Part shown: one piece after another, positions 15,892 to 25,344 of the stretch
Layout: each line of letters starts with the position of its first letter
How positions within the stretch are numbered: position 1 is the first letter of the stretch
DNA from: an uncultured Clostridium sp.
GTDB taxonomy: Bacteria > Bacillota > Clostridia > TANB77 > CAG-465
NCBI GenBank assembly: GCA_900553785.1
Contig: USES01000002.1
Location: forward strand, 1 to 64,000
Direction of reading: 5' to 3'
DNA: 64,000 nt
Position numbers and translations under genes: made by a program
The notes under the pieces: model-generated
What the model saw: the letters and a program-made list of their open reading frames with translations, nothing else
What the model was told of the DNA's origin: nothing
Databases searched by the model: none

Positions 15892-18411
15892 ATGACAAAA
15901 AATGACAAACTAACATATATTAGTTTATTTAGTAGTGCAGGTATAGGTTGTTATGGATTTAAAATGGAAGATTTTGAGTGTATAGCTACTAATGAATTGA
16001 TAGAAAGAAGATTAAATATACAAAAAGTAAACAAGAAATGTAGATATGAGTCTGGTTATATTTGTGGAGATATAACCTTGGATGAAACTAAAGATTTATT
16101 ATTTAATGAAATAAATATGTGGAAAAATAAGGAAAAGTTAGATAACGTAGATGTTGTTATAGCAACTCCACCATGTCAAGGTATGTCGGTAGCTAATTTG
16201 AAAAAGAATAATGAAATTAACAGAAATTCATTAGTTATTGAATCAATAAAACTTATAAAAGAAATAAAGCCAAAGATTTTTGTTTTCGAAAATGTAGCAG
16301 CATTCTTAAAAACAGCTTGTATAGATATTGATGAAAATGTAAAATCTATTGATGATGCTATAAATAATAATTTAAGTAAAGACTATGTTATTATGAGTAG
16401 AATAATAAATTTTAAAGATTATGGTTCTAATTCTAGCAGAACAAGAACATTAGTAATAGGTGTGAAAAATGAATTTGAAGATGTAATATCACCTATTGAT
16501 TTATTTCCTAAAAGGAAAAGGGAAAAAACTCTTGAAAAGGTTATAGGAAATTTAAGACCATTAAATAAATTCGGGGAAATTGATGAAGAAGATATATATC
16601 ACTTTTTTAGAGTTTACCCAGAACATATGAGAGAGTGGATACATGACTTGAAAGAGGGAGAGTCTGCATTTGATAATGAACAAGATGAAAAAAAACCTCA
16701 TACTATTGTTGATGGAAAAATAAAAATAAATGTACAAAAAACAGGAGATAAATATAAGAGACAATATTGGAATAAGGTTGCACCATGCATTCATACAAGA
16801 AATGATCAACTTGCCAGTCAAAATACTATACATCCATCAGATGATAGAGTTTTTAGTATTAGAGAATTAATGAATATAATGACTATTCCAAAACAATTTA
16901 AGTGGGTTGAGCAAGATGAAAAATATCTTAATAAAATGACAGAAATAGAGAAAAGAAAGTTTTTAAAGAAAGAAGAAATAAACATAAGACAATCTATTGG
17001 AGAAGCAGTACCTACAGAAATATTTAGGCAAATTGCATTTAATGTGAAAAACAGTTTAAATAGAAAAAACTATAAATTAAAAGATATTAATAAAATTATA
17101 ACAGATTTAAATTTAACAGATAATGGGAACTTGAGTGAATATATAAAAGAAAATAGTACAACATTATCTTTCACAACATTATCTAAAATTGCAGAATTAT
17201 CGAACGCTGAAAGAAATAACGAAGAAGCATTTTACACAAACAAATCATTGTTAAATTACATATATAAGGAGCTCCCTGATATCAATAAGAAAGAAATTAG
17301 AGTTTTAGAACCATCAGTAGGAGTGGGAAACTTTATTCCTTACATTATATCTAGATATAGTTATGCAGAAAAGTTAATAATAGATGTAGTAGATATAAAT
17401 GACTATTCAATAGGAATATTAAAGCAATTATTGAAAATAGTGAATGTTCCTGAAAATGTAGAAATTAATTTTATTAATGATGACTTTTTATTACATGATT
17501 TTAGTAATAGATATGATTTGATTACAGGAAATCCACCTTTTTCAAAAATTACTAACAATAAAGGTTTATTAAAAAAATATAGACAGGAATGTATAAATGA
17601 TGAATCAAAGAATACAGCATCATACTTTATAGAAAAATCGCTTAGAATAGCTGATAATGTTGTAATGATTATGCCAAAATTCTTATTAAATACTCCTGAA
17701 TACAAAAAAACAAGAGAGTATTTAGAGAGCTTTTCTATAAATTCAATAGTAGACTTTGGAGAAAAAGGATTTGAAGGTGTACTTATTGAAACTATTTGTA
17801 TTAATATTAGTACAAATAGTATGTCTAAAAATACAAAAGTAATTTCTGTACCATACAATATAAATATTATTCAAAAGCAATCTTATATAACTGATAAAAA
17901 ATTACCATATTGGATAATATATAGAGATAAATATTTTGATAATATTTTTGATATTATGGAATTTGATATATTTACCGTATTTAGAGATAGACAAATAACT
18001 AATAGTAATACTACAAAAAAGCAAAAGGATATTTGGGTTATAAAATCTAGAAATATATCAGATAATGGAAAACAAATAGAACATATAGAAGACTATGACC
18101 AATATATAAGTAAAGGTAATTTAGAATCTATGAGTGTTAATAAGTATCTGAACGATGAAACCGTTTATATGACACCTAATATGACATACAAACCTAGAGT
18201 GTGCAAGAAACCGATAGGAACAGTAGTTAATGGTTCGGTGGCTATATTAATTCCTAAAGACGAAAGAATTGTTTTAACACAAAAAGAAATGGAATTTTAT
18301 TCAACAGACCAATATAGAAACTTTTACAGAATAGCAAGAAACTATCAGACAAGGTCATTAAATGTAGATAATAATTCGGTATTTTTCTTTGGAAAAATGA
18401 AGGAGCAATAA
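15892..18411 (+). CDS. Fused m5C / m6A DNA methyltransferase of a type IIS-like R-M system
   Basis: 839 aa with two catalytic domains. The N-terminal C5-cytosine methylase has motif I LFSSAGIGCYGF (12-23), motif IV TPPCQGMS with nucleophile Cys95, motif VI ENV (133-135), motif VIII SRTR (182-185) and motif X RQSIGEAVP (366-374). The C-terminal N6-adenine methylase has motif I LEPSVGVGNF (472-481) and motif IV NPPF (547-550). Asymmetric type IIS sites need a different methylation on each strand, which fits the fusion. The layout resembles Alw26I/Eco31I/Esp3I-family systems. GGAGGT precedes the ATG; the nuclease gene starts 1 bp after its stop. Confidence 0.9.
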   Translation: MTKNDKLTYISLFSSAGIGCYGFKMEDFECIATNELIERRLNIQKVNKKCRYESGYICGDITLDETKDLLFNEINMWKNKEKLDNVDVVIATPPCQGMSVANLKKNNEINRNSLVIESIKLIKEIKPKIFVFENVAAFLKTACIDIDENVKSIDDAINNNLSKDYVIMSRIINFKDYGSNSSRTRTLVIGVKNEFEDVISPIDLFPKRKREKTLEKVIGNLRPLNKFGEIDEEDIYHFFRVYPEHMREWIHDLKEGESAFDNEQDEKKPHTIVDGKIKINVQKTGDKYKRQYWNKVAPCIHTRNDQLASQNTIHPSDDRVFSIRELMNIMTIPKQFKWVEQDEKYLNKMTEIEKRKFLKKEEINIRQSIGEAVPTEIFRQIAFNVKNSLNRKNYKLKDINKIITDLNLTDNGNLSEYIKENSTTLSFTTLSKIAELSNAERNNEEAFYTNKSLLNYIYKELPDINKKEIRVLEPSVGVGNFIPYIISRYSYAEKLIIDVVDINDYSIGILKQLLKIVNVPENVEINFINDDFLLHDFSNRYDLITGNPPFSKITNNKGLLKKYRQECINDESKNTASYFIEKSLRIADNVVMIMPKFLLNTPEYKKTREYLESFSINSIVDFGEKGFEGVLIETICINISTNSMSKNTKVISVPYNINIIQKQSYITDKKLPYWIIYRDKYFDNIFDIMEFDIFTVFRDRQITNSNTTKKQKDIWVIKSRNISDNGKQIEHIEDYDQYISKGNLESMSVNKYLNDETVYMTPNMTYKPRVCKKPIGTVVNGSVAILIPKDERIVLTQKEMEFYSTDQYRNFYRIARNYQTRSLNVDNNSVFFFGKMKEQ

Positions 18412-18412
18412 T

Positions 18413-19684
18413 ATGGAAGAAAAAATCAAACAATTTTTAAATAGTAATGATTATGATATTAGAAAAAATAATAATGCAAGATGGATAGATCAGAAATGTA
18501 CTATGGACGTTCTTTCTGTTGTTGCGGATTGCATTATTGAGTTTGTAGGGGATGAAATAGAAAAAGAATTTACAACTAATGATATATGGTATAATGAATA
18601 TACAGTTGAAAATGTTCAAAGTATATTTAACAAACCAAATCCTGCTGATGAGGCAAGAAATGAGTATGACAAATGGTTTGGACAACCACTAAAATTATTG
18701 GGTAATGCAAAAGTTCTTATTGAAGAAAAAAGAGGTAATAGAAATTATTATAAAGTAAATAATATGGAAATCTTGAAATACATAGCGTCTAGGGATAGAT
18801 TCGCACACAAATTTTTGGTTTTATATATAACAAAAGTTTTACAAGATTCAGATATATATAGTTATTTTGATAATTTCTTTCAACAACAAAACAGGGAAAG
18901 TTATCAAAAATTGAAAGTAAAATATCACAGTTTTATTCAAGAGAATACACGTATTAATGGAGATTTAGAATGTGGTAGAATATTTGCTAAGGTATTAAAT
19001 CCATTGGCATTCGAATTAAAGAAACGTGGAACTGAAAGAGGTTCAATATCATCAAATATAATAACACTAGATATGTTAATGTATAATAGGCCTAATTGGA
19101 GAGATATTTATAACAAGAAACCGAAGGAAATGACAAGAATTGATTTTGAAAGAATGTATGAAATTTCAAAAGATGATAAAATGTCAGCATATAAAATAAA
19201 TAAAGCTAAAAGACAGTTAAAACAATATAATATCAAATATAATGATGGAATATCAGAAATATTAAATGGCGTTGAGAATGGTGAAAAAGCAACTCATATG
19301 CATCATATATTTATGGCTTCAGAATTCCCATTAATAGCATCATATGTTGAAAATTTAATAGCATTAACACCAACACAACATTTGAATCATGCTCATATAA
19401 ATGGAAATACGAATTCAATTAATTATGATTTTCAGAGATTGTGTTTAATTGCTAAGGTTGGAAAAATAAAAGAATGTCTAGAGGATGAAGAAAAAGAAAA
19501 AATATATAGTTTTGAAGATTTGTGTTATGTACTCAATGTTGGATTTAGCACAGATAAATTTGAGTATGTAGCAGTTTTTGATTTTACTACCATATTGGAA
19601 TATATTGATTTTATGTATGTTACAGCAGGCGGAGAAAGTGATTGGCTTGTTGCAGAAGAACGTAAAGATGAGTATCATGTTTAA
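18413..19684 (+). CDS. HNH restriction endonuclease, Alw26I/Eco31I/Esp3I-like
   Basis: 423 aa. The HNH/beta-beta-alpha-metal site is HMHHIF (295-300), ENLIALTPTQH (313-323) and HAH (326-328), which is the pattern of the Alw26I/Eco31I/Esp3I group. The N-terminal 280 residues presumably read the target. AAGGAG lies inside the methylase's last codons and the ATG is 1 bp after its stop, so the two are translated together, methylase first, which protects the host. The recognition sequence cannot be told from here. Ends at a strong terminator. Confidence 0.8.
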   Translation: MEEKIKQFLNSNDYDIRKNNNARWIDQKCTMDVLSVVADCIIEFVGDEIEKEFTTNDIWYNEYTVENVQSIFNKPNPADEARNEYDKWFGQPLKLLGNAKVLIEEKRGNRNYYKVNNMEILKYIASRDRFAHKFLVLYITKVLQDSDIYSYFDNFFQQQNRESYQKLKVKYHSFIQENTRINGDLECGRIFAKVLNPLAFELKKRGTERGSISSNIITLDMLMYNRPNWRDIYNKKPKEMTRIDFERMYEISKDDKMSAYKINKAKRQLKQYNIKYNDGISEILNGVENGEKATHMHHIFMASEFPLIASYVENLIALTPTQHLNHAHINGNTNSINYDFQRLCLIAKVGKIKECLEDEEKEKIYSFEDLCYVLNVGFSTDKFEYVAVFDFTTILEYIDFMYVTAGGESDWLVAEERKDEYHV

Positions 19685-19703
19685 AATATAATAATTTTTA
19701 TAT

Positions 19704-19748
19704 AAAACAAAATATTAATGCAAATAGCATTGGTGTTTTGTTTTTTTT
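19704..19748 (+). terminator. Terminator of the R-M operon
   Basis: About 18-bp stem: AAAACAAAATATTAATGC (19704-19721) with GCATTGGTGTTTTGTTTT (19727-19744), then more T. Confidence 0.85.
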
Positions 19749-19832
19749 ATAACTAAATGAGAAAATATGATAAATAGTTTAAGTTTACATTTGATACATA
19801 AAGTGGTAAAATATAGCAAAAGTGAGGTATAT

Positions 19833-20177
19833 ATGTTGAAAAAAGAAAAAAGTTTTTGGACTTATTTAATATTTATTATTGGTATAGGATTAATTTGTAG
19901 TTGGAATAAGTGTATAGAACTAGTAAGTATATCATTAGATTGGATGAAACTAATTGCAGAATTATTAAATGACATTGTAATAAAATTTACAGGAGATGGA
20001 CTCATTACTACTGTGTTTATGCATTTAATTACATACGGTTTAGTTGGTATAATATTTTACTTTATTCCATTAAGGAAGAAAATAGGAAGTTTATTTGGTA
20101 AAGTTTGTTATTGGTTAACAAGTGGAATAGTAGGAACAATATTAAATTATATAAATGCTAAAATATTTAATTTATAG
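19833..20177 (+). CDS. Small membrane protein, unknown
   Basis: 114 aa from the ATG at 19833, which has GAGGT upstream (the ATG at 19767 has none). Three hydrophobic segments: WTYLIFIIGIGLICSW, LITTVFMHLITYGLVGIIF and the C-terminal WLTSGIVGTILNYI. Not recognised. It stands alone between two candidate defence modules. 20178-20403 holds a few short stop-broken reading frames and no gene I can support. Confidence 0.5.
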   Translation: MLKKEKSFWTYLIFIIGIGLICSWNKCIELVSISLDWMKLIAELLNDIVIKFTGDGLITTVFMHLITYGLVGIIFYFIPLRKKIGSLFGKVCYWLTSGIVGTILNYINAKIFNL

Positions 20178-20403
20178 ATAAGAAAAAATGAATAATAAAC
20201 AATATGAAAGTGAAAAAATTACAAAGAAAAATGCCACAAGAAAGTAATCAGGTTTTTAGAAAATTACAGGATTACAATCTAATAATGTAAAAGGAATAAC
20301 AAATTGGCTAATAGATTCTATTAAATTATTACATTCAATTTAGGTATAGTTCAAAAAATAAAAGGCTTATGAAAAAAACATTTTTATTTTTGGGGGGATT
20401 TAT

Positions 20404-21441
20404 ATGTTATTAGAAGTTCAAAATATATTGCAAAATGATAATTTAGATTATAATAATATAGATAAGTATTTAAAAGATGGCCATGATGAAATATTAAATG
20501 AATTATTAAATAATATTAATAAATTTAATTTAGAATCAAAAAAAATATTACTTAATCAAATAATAATCAAAACTGCTAATAAAGATATAATTGAATCAGC
20601 TTGTATGCGTATTATATCTTATATTAAATATGAATATAGTTATTATAAAAATATTTTAAAAGTTATTGCTAATAAGCAAATTCATGGCACTTGGATTTCA
20701 GAAATCAAAAGACGTTTATTAGAAGATAATCCTAAAACTATGTATGAAGTTTTTGAGGATTTTTCTTTTGAAAAAACCTTAGATATAAATTATGATTTAA
20801 TGATAATAAATAAATTTTTAGAACAATATGATGAAAAGAAATACTTAGAAAAAGTAATTGTTAGTAGTGAACAAGCTATAAGTATATGTAGAAAATTAAA
20901 TTATATTTTAACTATAAACACAAAAAACATATTAAGATTTTATTGTTATATAATTAATACATATAATTTAACTGAAAATCAATTTAAACAATTTATGGAT
21001 ACTTTTTTCTTCAATTTCCCATATGTGTGTAAGGAATTTGTTTTGAATAATAATTTAGATGATAAATGCTTAATAAGAAAATATTTAGACAGTAAGATTA
21101 ATGATTTTGATTCAGAAAATGAAGTTAAGTTTAATATGTCTATTTTTAAGCCTAATATTCAAAGAGTTAAAGAATATAGAAGATATCAAGCAAATCAAAG
21201 TAAAGAAATTAACAAACAAGCTCAGGAAATGTCTATATTAAGGAAACTTTGCAAAACTAATACCATTTTATATAGCAATAGATACGGAATGATTGTTAAT
21301 GGTATAAATGGTGAACAACTTTCTGAAAGTAGTATGAATACAATATCATATGAATATCCATATCCACTAGAATATCTTCTTGATCCGCTTGAATATATGT
21401 ATAATGTTCATAATGTATTAAAACCAGGTGAGGAGGAATAA
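20404..21441 (+). CDS. Unrecognised 345-aa protein, first gene of a nuclease pair
   Basis: Very AT-rich and rich in Asn, Ile and Lys; mainly alpha-helical. The C-terminal 110 residues have a striking pattern: RVKEYRRYQANQSKEINKQA, then ILYSNRYGMIVNG and ISYEYPYPLEYLLDPLEY. No membrane helix, signal peptide or known catalytic motif. Its TAA is followed after one base by the ATG of the nuclease-like gene, whose GAGGAGG ribosome binding site lies inside this gene's last codons, so the two products are made together and probably act as a complex. Candidate new defence module. Confidence 0.55.
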   Translation: MLLEVQNILQNDNLDYNNIDKYLKDGHDEILNELLNNINKFNLESKKILLNQIIIKTANKDIIESACMRIISYIKYEYSYYKNILKVIANKQIHGTWISEIKRRLLEDNPKTMYEVFEDFSFEKTLDINYDLMIINKFLEQYDEKKYLEKVIVSSEQAISICRKLNYILTINTKNILRFYCYIINTYNLTENQFKQFMDTFFFNFPYVCKEFVLNNNLDDKCLIRKYLDSKINDFDSENEVKFNMSIFKPNIQRVKEYRRYQANQSKEINKQAQEMSILRKLCKTNTILYSNRYGMIVNGINGEQLSESSMNTISYEYPYPLEYLLDPLEYMYNVHNVLKPGEEE

Positions 21442-21442
21442 T

Positions 21443-23026
21443 ATGAGATTGATAGTAAAGGATTATATTTCTATGTTTAAAGAAGAACAGGAAATGGAAT
21501 CTTTACTAGAAAAAATATTAATTATGAATGATTACAGCAACATTGTAGTTCCTCAAAAGGGGGTAGGGCAGCTTGGTGTTGATTTTAGTGCTCAAAAAAA
21601 TGGTGAAGTTTATTTGTTTGTTTTGAAACAGCAAGATATAGATAGAACTAATTGGGATGTTGGTATAAATGCTGTGAGACCTACCTTAAATGAAATCTTA
21701 GATTCGTATATACCACAAAGATTAAGTGATTGTAATAAAAAAATAAACATTGTATTATGTACTAATGGAAACATAAAGCAGAACGTAAAACCAAATTGGG
21801 ACAACTATATTAAAAATAATAGCAAAGACAATATTAGTTATGATTTTTGGGGAATTGATGAACTGGTAAACTTAACAGAATTATTTCTTATAAATGAATA
21901 TATATTTGATGAAGATATTAGGACTGAATTAAGAAAATCTTTGTATTTTTTTGAAGAAGATTTTGAACTAAAATATTTTGATAATTTATTAATAAAATTA
22001 ATAGAAAAAATAGATATTAAAAATAGAAGAAGAAAAATATATAAAAAATCTATAATTGTTTATACTATTATTACTAAAATGTGCATAGCTTATTCAATAA
22101 AACAAAATTCTAAAATAGCCGTAAATATGAGCGAAAAATCATTGATTAGATATTGGAATTTTATATCTAAAAACAATTTGTTTGAAAAAGATATAGAAAT
22201 GGAGTATTTACATATATTATCAGGATATTATACAGATAGCTGTAAAAAATATATTGAAGAAATAAAAAAAGTTTATAAATATAAGCCTAGTTTCCCAATA
22301 TATAATAGTATTGAATATAGGATATTGATATATGAGGCAATAGGAATAATTACAAATTATACATATTATTTATATTACTACAATGGATTAATTGATGAAG
22401 TTGAAGAAAATATAAACTTATTAATAATGCTAATTAATAACAATGTATCTTTTTATTATCCTTTATATGATAGTAATGCAATAGAAATAAATGCTTTAGT
22501 TTATCTTTTGAAAGAAGTTGGCAATGATCAGGGAAGTAATATTGTTTGGATACTTTTAAATAAAATTGTTTCGAGAATAGTTAAAAGCAAATCATATTAT
22601 CCTGTGGAATATGAGGATTATCAAAAAGCATTAGATATGTTTTATGAAAAAGAAGTAGAAGAATGTAAAGCAACTTTGTTAATTACTAATTTGATAGAAT
22701 GGTTATACATATACAAAAAAGATGAAGATATAAATGAGATAATGGATGTTATTTATAAAAAATATCCTAATATAACTTTAAATACTTTACAGATCATTCC
22801 TGATTTAGAAGAATTATATCTAGAGGGGAATTTTCATGGTTCGTCAATTACATATATTATAGATTATAAGAATAAAAAACAAGTGAATAATATTATAAAA
22901 CAATTGAAAAAAGAATATAAGTTGTCTAAATACAAATTTTATAAATATTCTGCTATGCTGTATTTATTTATTGCTTCTAGAAATTATAGACTTCCATTAC
23001 CATCTACGATAATTTATAAAGATTAA
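21443..23026 (+). CDS. Predicted PD-(D/E)xK-like nuclease with helical C-terminus
   Basis: 527 aa from the ATG at 21443 (GAGGAGG upstream; the in-frame ATG at 21428 lies inside the previous gene). The N-terminal 130 residues look like a restriction-endonuclease fold: KGVGQLGVDFSAQKNGEVY, then LFVLKQQDID, giving the GvD...LKQ arrangement of Mrr-type sites, though the second acidic residue is replaced by Val. VRPTLNEILDSYIP follows. The remaining 400 residues are helical and Tyr/Lys/Ile-rich with no known repeat. It would act with the 345-aa partner. Function inferred, not established. Confidence 0.55.
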   Translation: MRLIVKDYISMFKEEQEMESLLEKILIMNDYSNIVVPQKGVGQLGVDFSAQKNGEVYLFVLKQQDIDRTNWDVGINAVRPTLNEILDSYIPQRLSDCNKKINIVLCTNGNIKQNVKPNWDNYIKNNSKDNISYDFWGIDELVNLTELFLINEYIFDEDIRTELRKSLYFFEEDFELKYFDNLLIKLIEKIDIKNRRRKIYKKSIIVYTIITKMCIAYSIKQNSKIAVNMSEKSLIRYWNFISKNNLFEKDIEMEYLHILSGYYTDSCKKYIEEIKKVYKYKPSFPIYNSIEYRILIYEAIGIITNYTYYLYYYNGLIDEVEENINLLIMLINNNVSFYYPLYDSNAIEINALVYLLKEVGNDQGSNIVWILLNKIVSRIVKSKSYYPVEYEDYQKALDMFYEKEVEECKATLLITNLIEWLYIYKKDEDINEIMDVIYKKYPNITLNTLQIIPDLEELYLEGNFHGSSITYIIDYKNKKQVNNIIKQLKKEYKLSKYKFYKYSAMLYLFIASRNYRLPLPSTIIYKD

Positions 23027-23114
23027 ACCTAAAAATACGATATATTGTATAAATAAATTAAAAAAATATATATATTATTTTTAATATATATAAGATTTTA
23101 ATAAAATATTATAT

Positions 23115-23154
23115 ACAACTGTGCTACAAAATAACAAATGTGTAGCACAGTTGT
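23115..23154. terminator. Bidirectional terminator
   Basis: Perfect 14-bp stem ACAACTGTGCTACA (23115-23128) with TGTAGCACAGTTGT (23141-23154) between converging genes. Confidence 0.85.
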
Positions 23155-23161
23155 AAAGTTT

Positions 23162-23455
23162 TTATTCATCAAAACATCCCATAACTAACTGAGAGCCATC
23201 AACAAATTCATTTCTATAATATTTCTCCTTCCAATAGGCAATGTAATCTAAAAAGTTATTATCAAGTTTATTTAATTGTTTTTCAACGTACTTTTTATTT
23301 TCTTTTGGAACATTCCTTAAAATACTTTCACTAATCTCGTCAAAATAAATCCAATGTTTTCTATCCTCATCACATTTTAAAGAAGATAAATCTTCTTCTC
23401 TAAATAATAACCAAGCTTTTAAAATATCATCATTAACTTCTCTTAAATTTTTCAT
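23162..23455 (-). CDS. Small acidic protein at the right end of the element, unknown
   Basis: 97 aa from the ATG at 23455, which has GGAGG 8 bases upstream. Rich in Asp/Glu, Lys and aromatic residues, no membrane helix, no recognised domain. It is the last gene before the right attachment repeat and reads inward, facing the nuclease gene across a shared terminator. A role in element upkeep or as an inhibitor is possible but unsupported. Confidence 0.5.
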   Translation of the reverse strand: MKNLREVNDDILKAWLLFREEDLSSLKCDEDRKHWIYFDEISESILRNVPKENKKYVEKQLNKLDNNFLDYIAYWKEKYYRNEFVDGSQLVMGCFDE

Positions 23456-23518
23456 AACAAAATCCTCCAATATTAAATTTAAAATTATAGAAGATTACTT
23501 CCAAATTTATCCTAAAAA

Positions 23519-23539
23519 AGTTGGGAAAAAATTGGGAAG
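23519..23539 (+). repeat. Right integrase arm-type repeat
   Basis: Matches 8107-8127 at 18 of 21 bases, same orientation, with two TTGGGAA half-sites 11 bp apart. Confidence 0.55.
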
Positions 23540-23659
23540 AATTTATTCAAAAAACACCAAAAAAATACACAAATGTTCACTAAATCAAATCTTCTATAAA
23601 TATTGAAATACCAACGAAAACTGCTAATTACCATAATTCTCAAAAGTGCCTTTGCCGGC

Positions 23660-23675
23660 GCTCATAACCCGAAGG
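23660..23675 (+). repeat. Right attachment-site core
   Basis: GCTCATAACCCGAAGG, identical to 7968-7983. The sequence after it (CTATAAGG) does not continue as a tRNA. Confidence 0.8.
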
Positions 23676-24035
23676 CTATAAGGTTATTTTTATTTACACA
23701 ATCAAAGCATATATCACTAGAACTGTAATATTTTGTGGTTCCTCGACAACTAACAATTAGTAAAAATAATATTCCAATTCATACAAAGCCAGATAAATCT
23801 AAGGATTTACTGTAAAAAATATAAGTAATATGAAAAATTATAAAATGCTCTTTAATGTTAAACTTTTTAGTTAACATCCATAAAATTCATGTTATTGTCT
23901 AATATTTCATTGGCAAACAAAATCATAGATATAAATTAACTTATACATATCAAAATTGTATGCACATATTCCGTACTTTGCTTGTATTTTTGATGTATAT
24001 ATTATATAATTTCAAATATATAAGGGGAATTGAAA
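23676..24035. other. Gap between element and pgi
   Basis: 360 bp of AT-rich sequence with no gene I can support. The pgi promoter must lie near its end, where a TATAAT is at 24005-24010, but no well-spaced -35 is visible. Confidence 0.5.
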
Positions 24036-25343
24036 ATGAGAGGAATAACAGTAGATTTTGATGGTATTAAAAATTTTGTAGATGATTATGAATATGAGAC
24101 TGTTAAGGGTGACTTTACATTAGCTAGCAGCCAACTTGAGCTTAGAACAGGCTTAGGTAGTGATATGACTGGATGGTTAGATTTGCCTGAGAAAATAACA
24201 GATGAAGAAATTAGAAAAATACATGAGGCAGCAAAGAAGATAAGAAATCAAGCGGAAGTTTTAGTAGTTATTGGAATAGGTGGGTCTTATCTTGGTGCAA
24301 AGGCAGTTATAGATATGTTGTCAGATCCAATATACAATATGCAACCAATGTCTAAACGTCGTGGGCCTCAGATAATATACGTTGGAAACAATTTAAGTGG
24401 AAAATATTTAAAAAGTGTTTTGGAATATTTACAAGATAAAGATGTTGCGGTAAATGTAATTTCTAAATCTGGAAAAACATTGGAACCTGCTATCGCATTT
24501 AGAATATTTAAGTTATTTATGGAAGAAAAGTATGGTATTGGTGGAGCCGCTGAGCGTATATATGTCACTACTGATCCAGAAGATGGAGTGTTACGTTCTA
24601 TTGCACTAAAAGAAGAGTACACAATGTTTACAGTGCCAAAAAGTGTCGGCGGAAGATATTCGGTGCTTACAGCAGTAGGACTTTTACCTATGGCTGTTGC
24701 AGGACTAAAGTTTGAAGATGTACTAGATGGAGCACTTTTTGCAAGACAAATGTATAGCATAAAAAATATAGAAGATAATGATTGTTATAAATATGCTGTA
24801 TTAAGAAATATATTATACAATAAAGGAAAAGATGTAGAAGTATTTGCATCATATGAACCAAGAATGCAATATTTTGGAGAATGGTTTAAACAATTATTTG
24901 GTGAAAGTGAAGGAAAAAATGGTAAAGGAATTTTCCCAGCATCTGTTACATTCACAACAGACCTACATTCGCTAGGTCAACTTATTCAAGATGGAAAACG
25001 TAATCTTTTTGAAACAGTTATACATGTTGAACAAACAAGAGAAGAGTTTAGAGTACCACATGTTTCAAATATTGATGACGGACTTAATTATCTTGAAGGT
25101 ATGGAATTGGAAGATATATGTGAGAAAGCATATTTAGGTACACTTAAAGCTCATATAGCAGGTGGCGTTCCAACAATTGTAATAAATGTAAAAGAATTAA
25201 ATGAATACAATGTAGGTCAACTTATATTTTTCTTTGAAAAAGCTTGTGCAATAAGTGGGTATATGCTAGGCGTAAACCCATTCAATCAGCCAGGAGTGGA
25301 AACATACAAACAAAATATGATGGAACTCTTAAAAGGTGAGTAG
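24036..25343 (+). CDS. pgi: Glucose-6-phosphate isomerase
   Basis: Interconverts glucose-6-phosphate and fructose-6-phosphate in glycolysis. 435 aa, the short bacterial form. VVIGIGGSYLGAKAVID is the first sugar-phosphate-binding (SIS) loop, VISKSGKTLEPAIAFRIF the second; the catalytic region includes FGESEGKNGKGIFP and DLHSLGQLIQDG. The ATG at 24036, with AAGGGG upstream, is preferred to the TTG at 24030. First gene of a run pgi-recJ-rel; the recJ start follows its stop by one base. Confidence 0.96.
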   Translation: MRGITVDFDGIKNFVDDYEYETVKGDFTLASSQLELRTGLGSDMTGWLDLPEKITDEEIRKIHEAAKKIRNQAEVLVVIGIGGSYLGAKAVIDMLSDPIYNMQPMSKRRGPQIIYVGNNLSGKYLKSVLEYLQDKDVAVNVISKSGKTLEPAIAFRIFKLFMEEKYGIGGAAERIYVTTDPEDGVLRSIALKEEYTMFTVPKSVGGRYSVLTAVGLLPMAVAGLKFEDVLDGALFARQMYSIKNIEDNDCYKYAVLRNILYNKGKDVEVFASYEPRMQYFGEWFKQLFGESEGKNGKGIFPASVTFTTDLHSLGQLIQDGKRNLFETVIHVEQTREEFRVPHVSNIDDGLNYLEGMELEDICEKAYLGTLKAHIAGGVPTIVINVKELNEYNVGQLIFFFEKACAISGYMLGVNPFNQPGVETYKQNMMELLKGE

Positions 25344-25344
25344 C

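Larger units (their letters stand above)
7968..23675. mobile_element. Integrated element (about 15.7 kb) with integrase and defence cargo
   Basis: Bounded by a 16-bp direct repeat (7968-7983 and 23660-23675) taken from a tRNA-Met anticodon arm. It carries a tyrosine integrase next to the left end, an excisionase-like gene, a truncated replisome organizer, tnpV and four candidate defence modules. Many genes, above all 20404-23026, look more AT-rich than the flanking housekeeping genes. No conjugation, capsid or relaxase genes are present, so it is a satellite-like or decayed integrative element. The ends are inferred from the repeat and the arm-site repeats. Confidence 0.8.

Noticed and set aside
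20178..20403. Small gene or gene remnant between the membrane gene and the nuclease pair
   Set aside because: Only frames of about 20 codons broken by stops; weak hints of a decayed regulator but nothing supportable.
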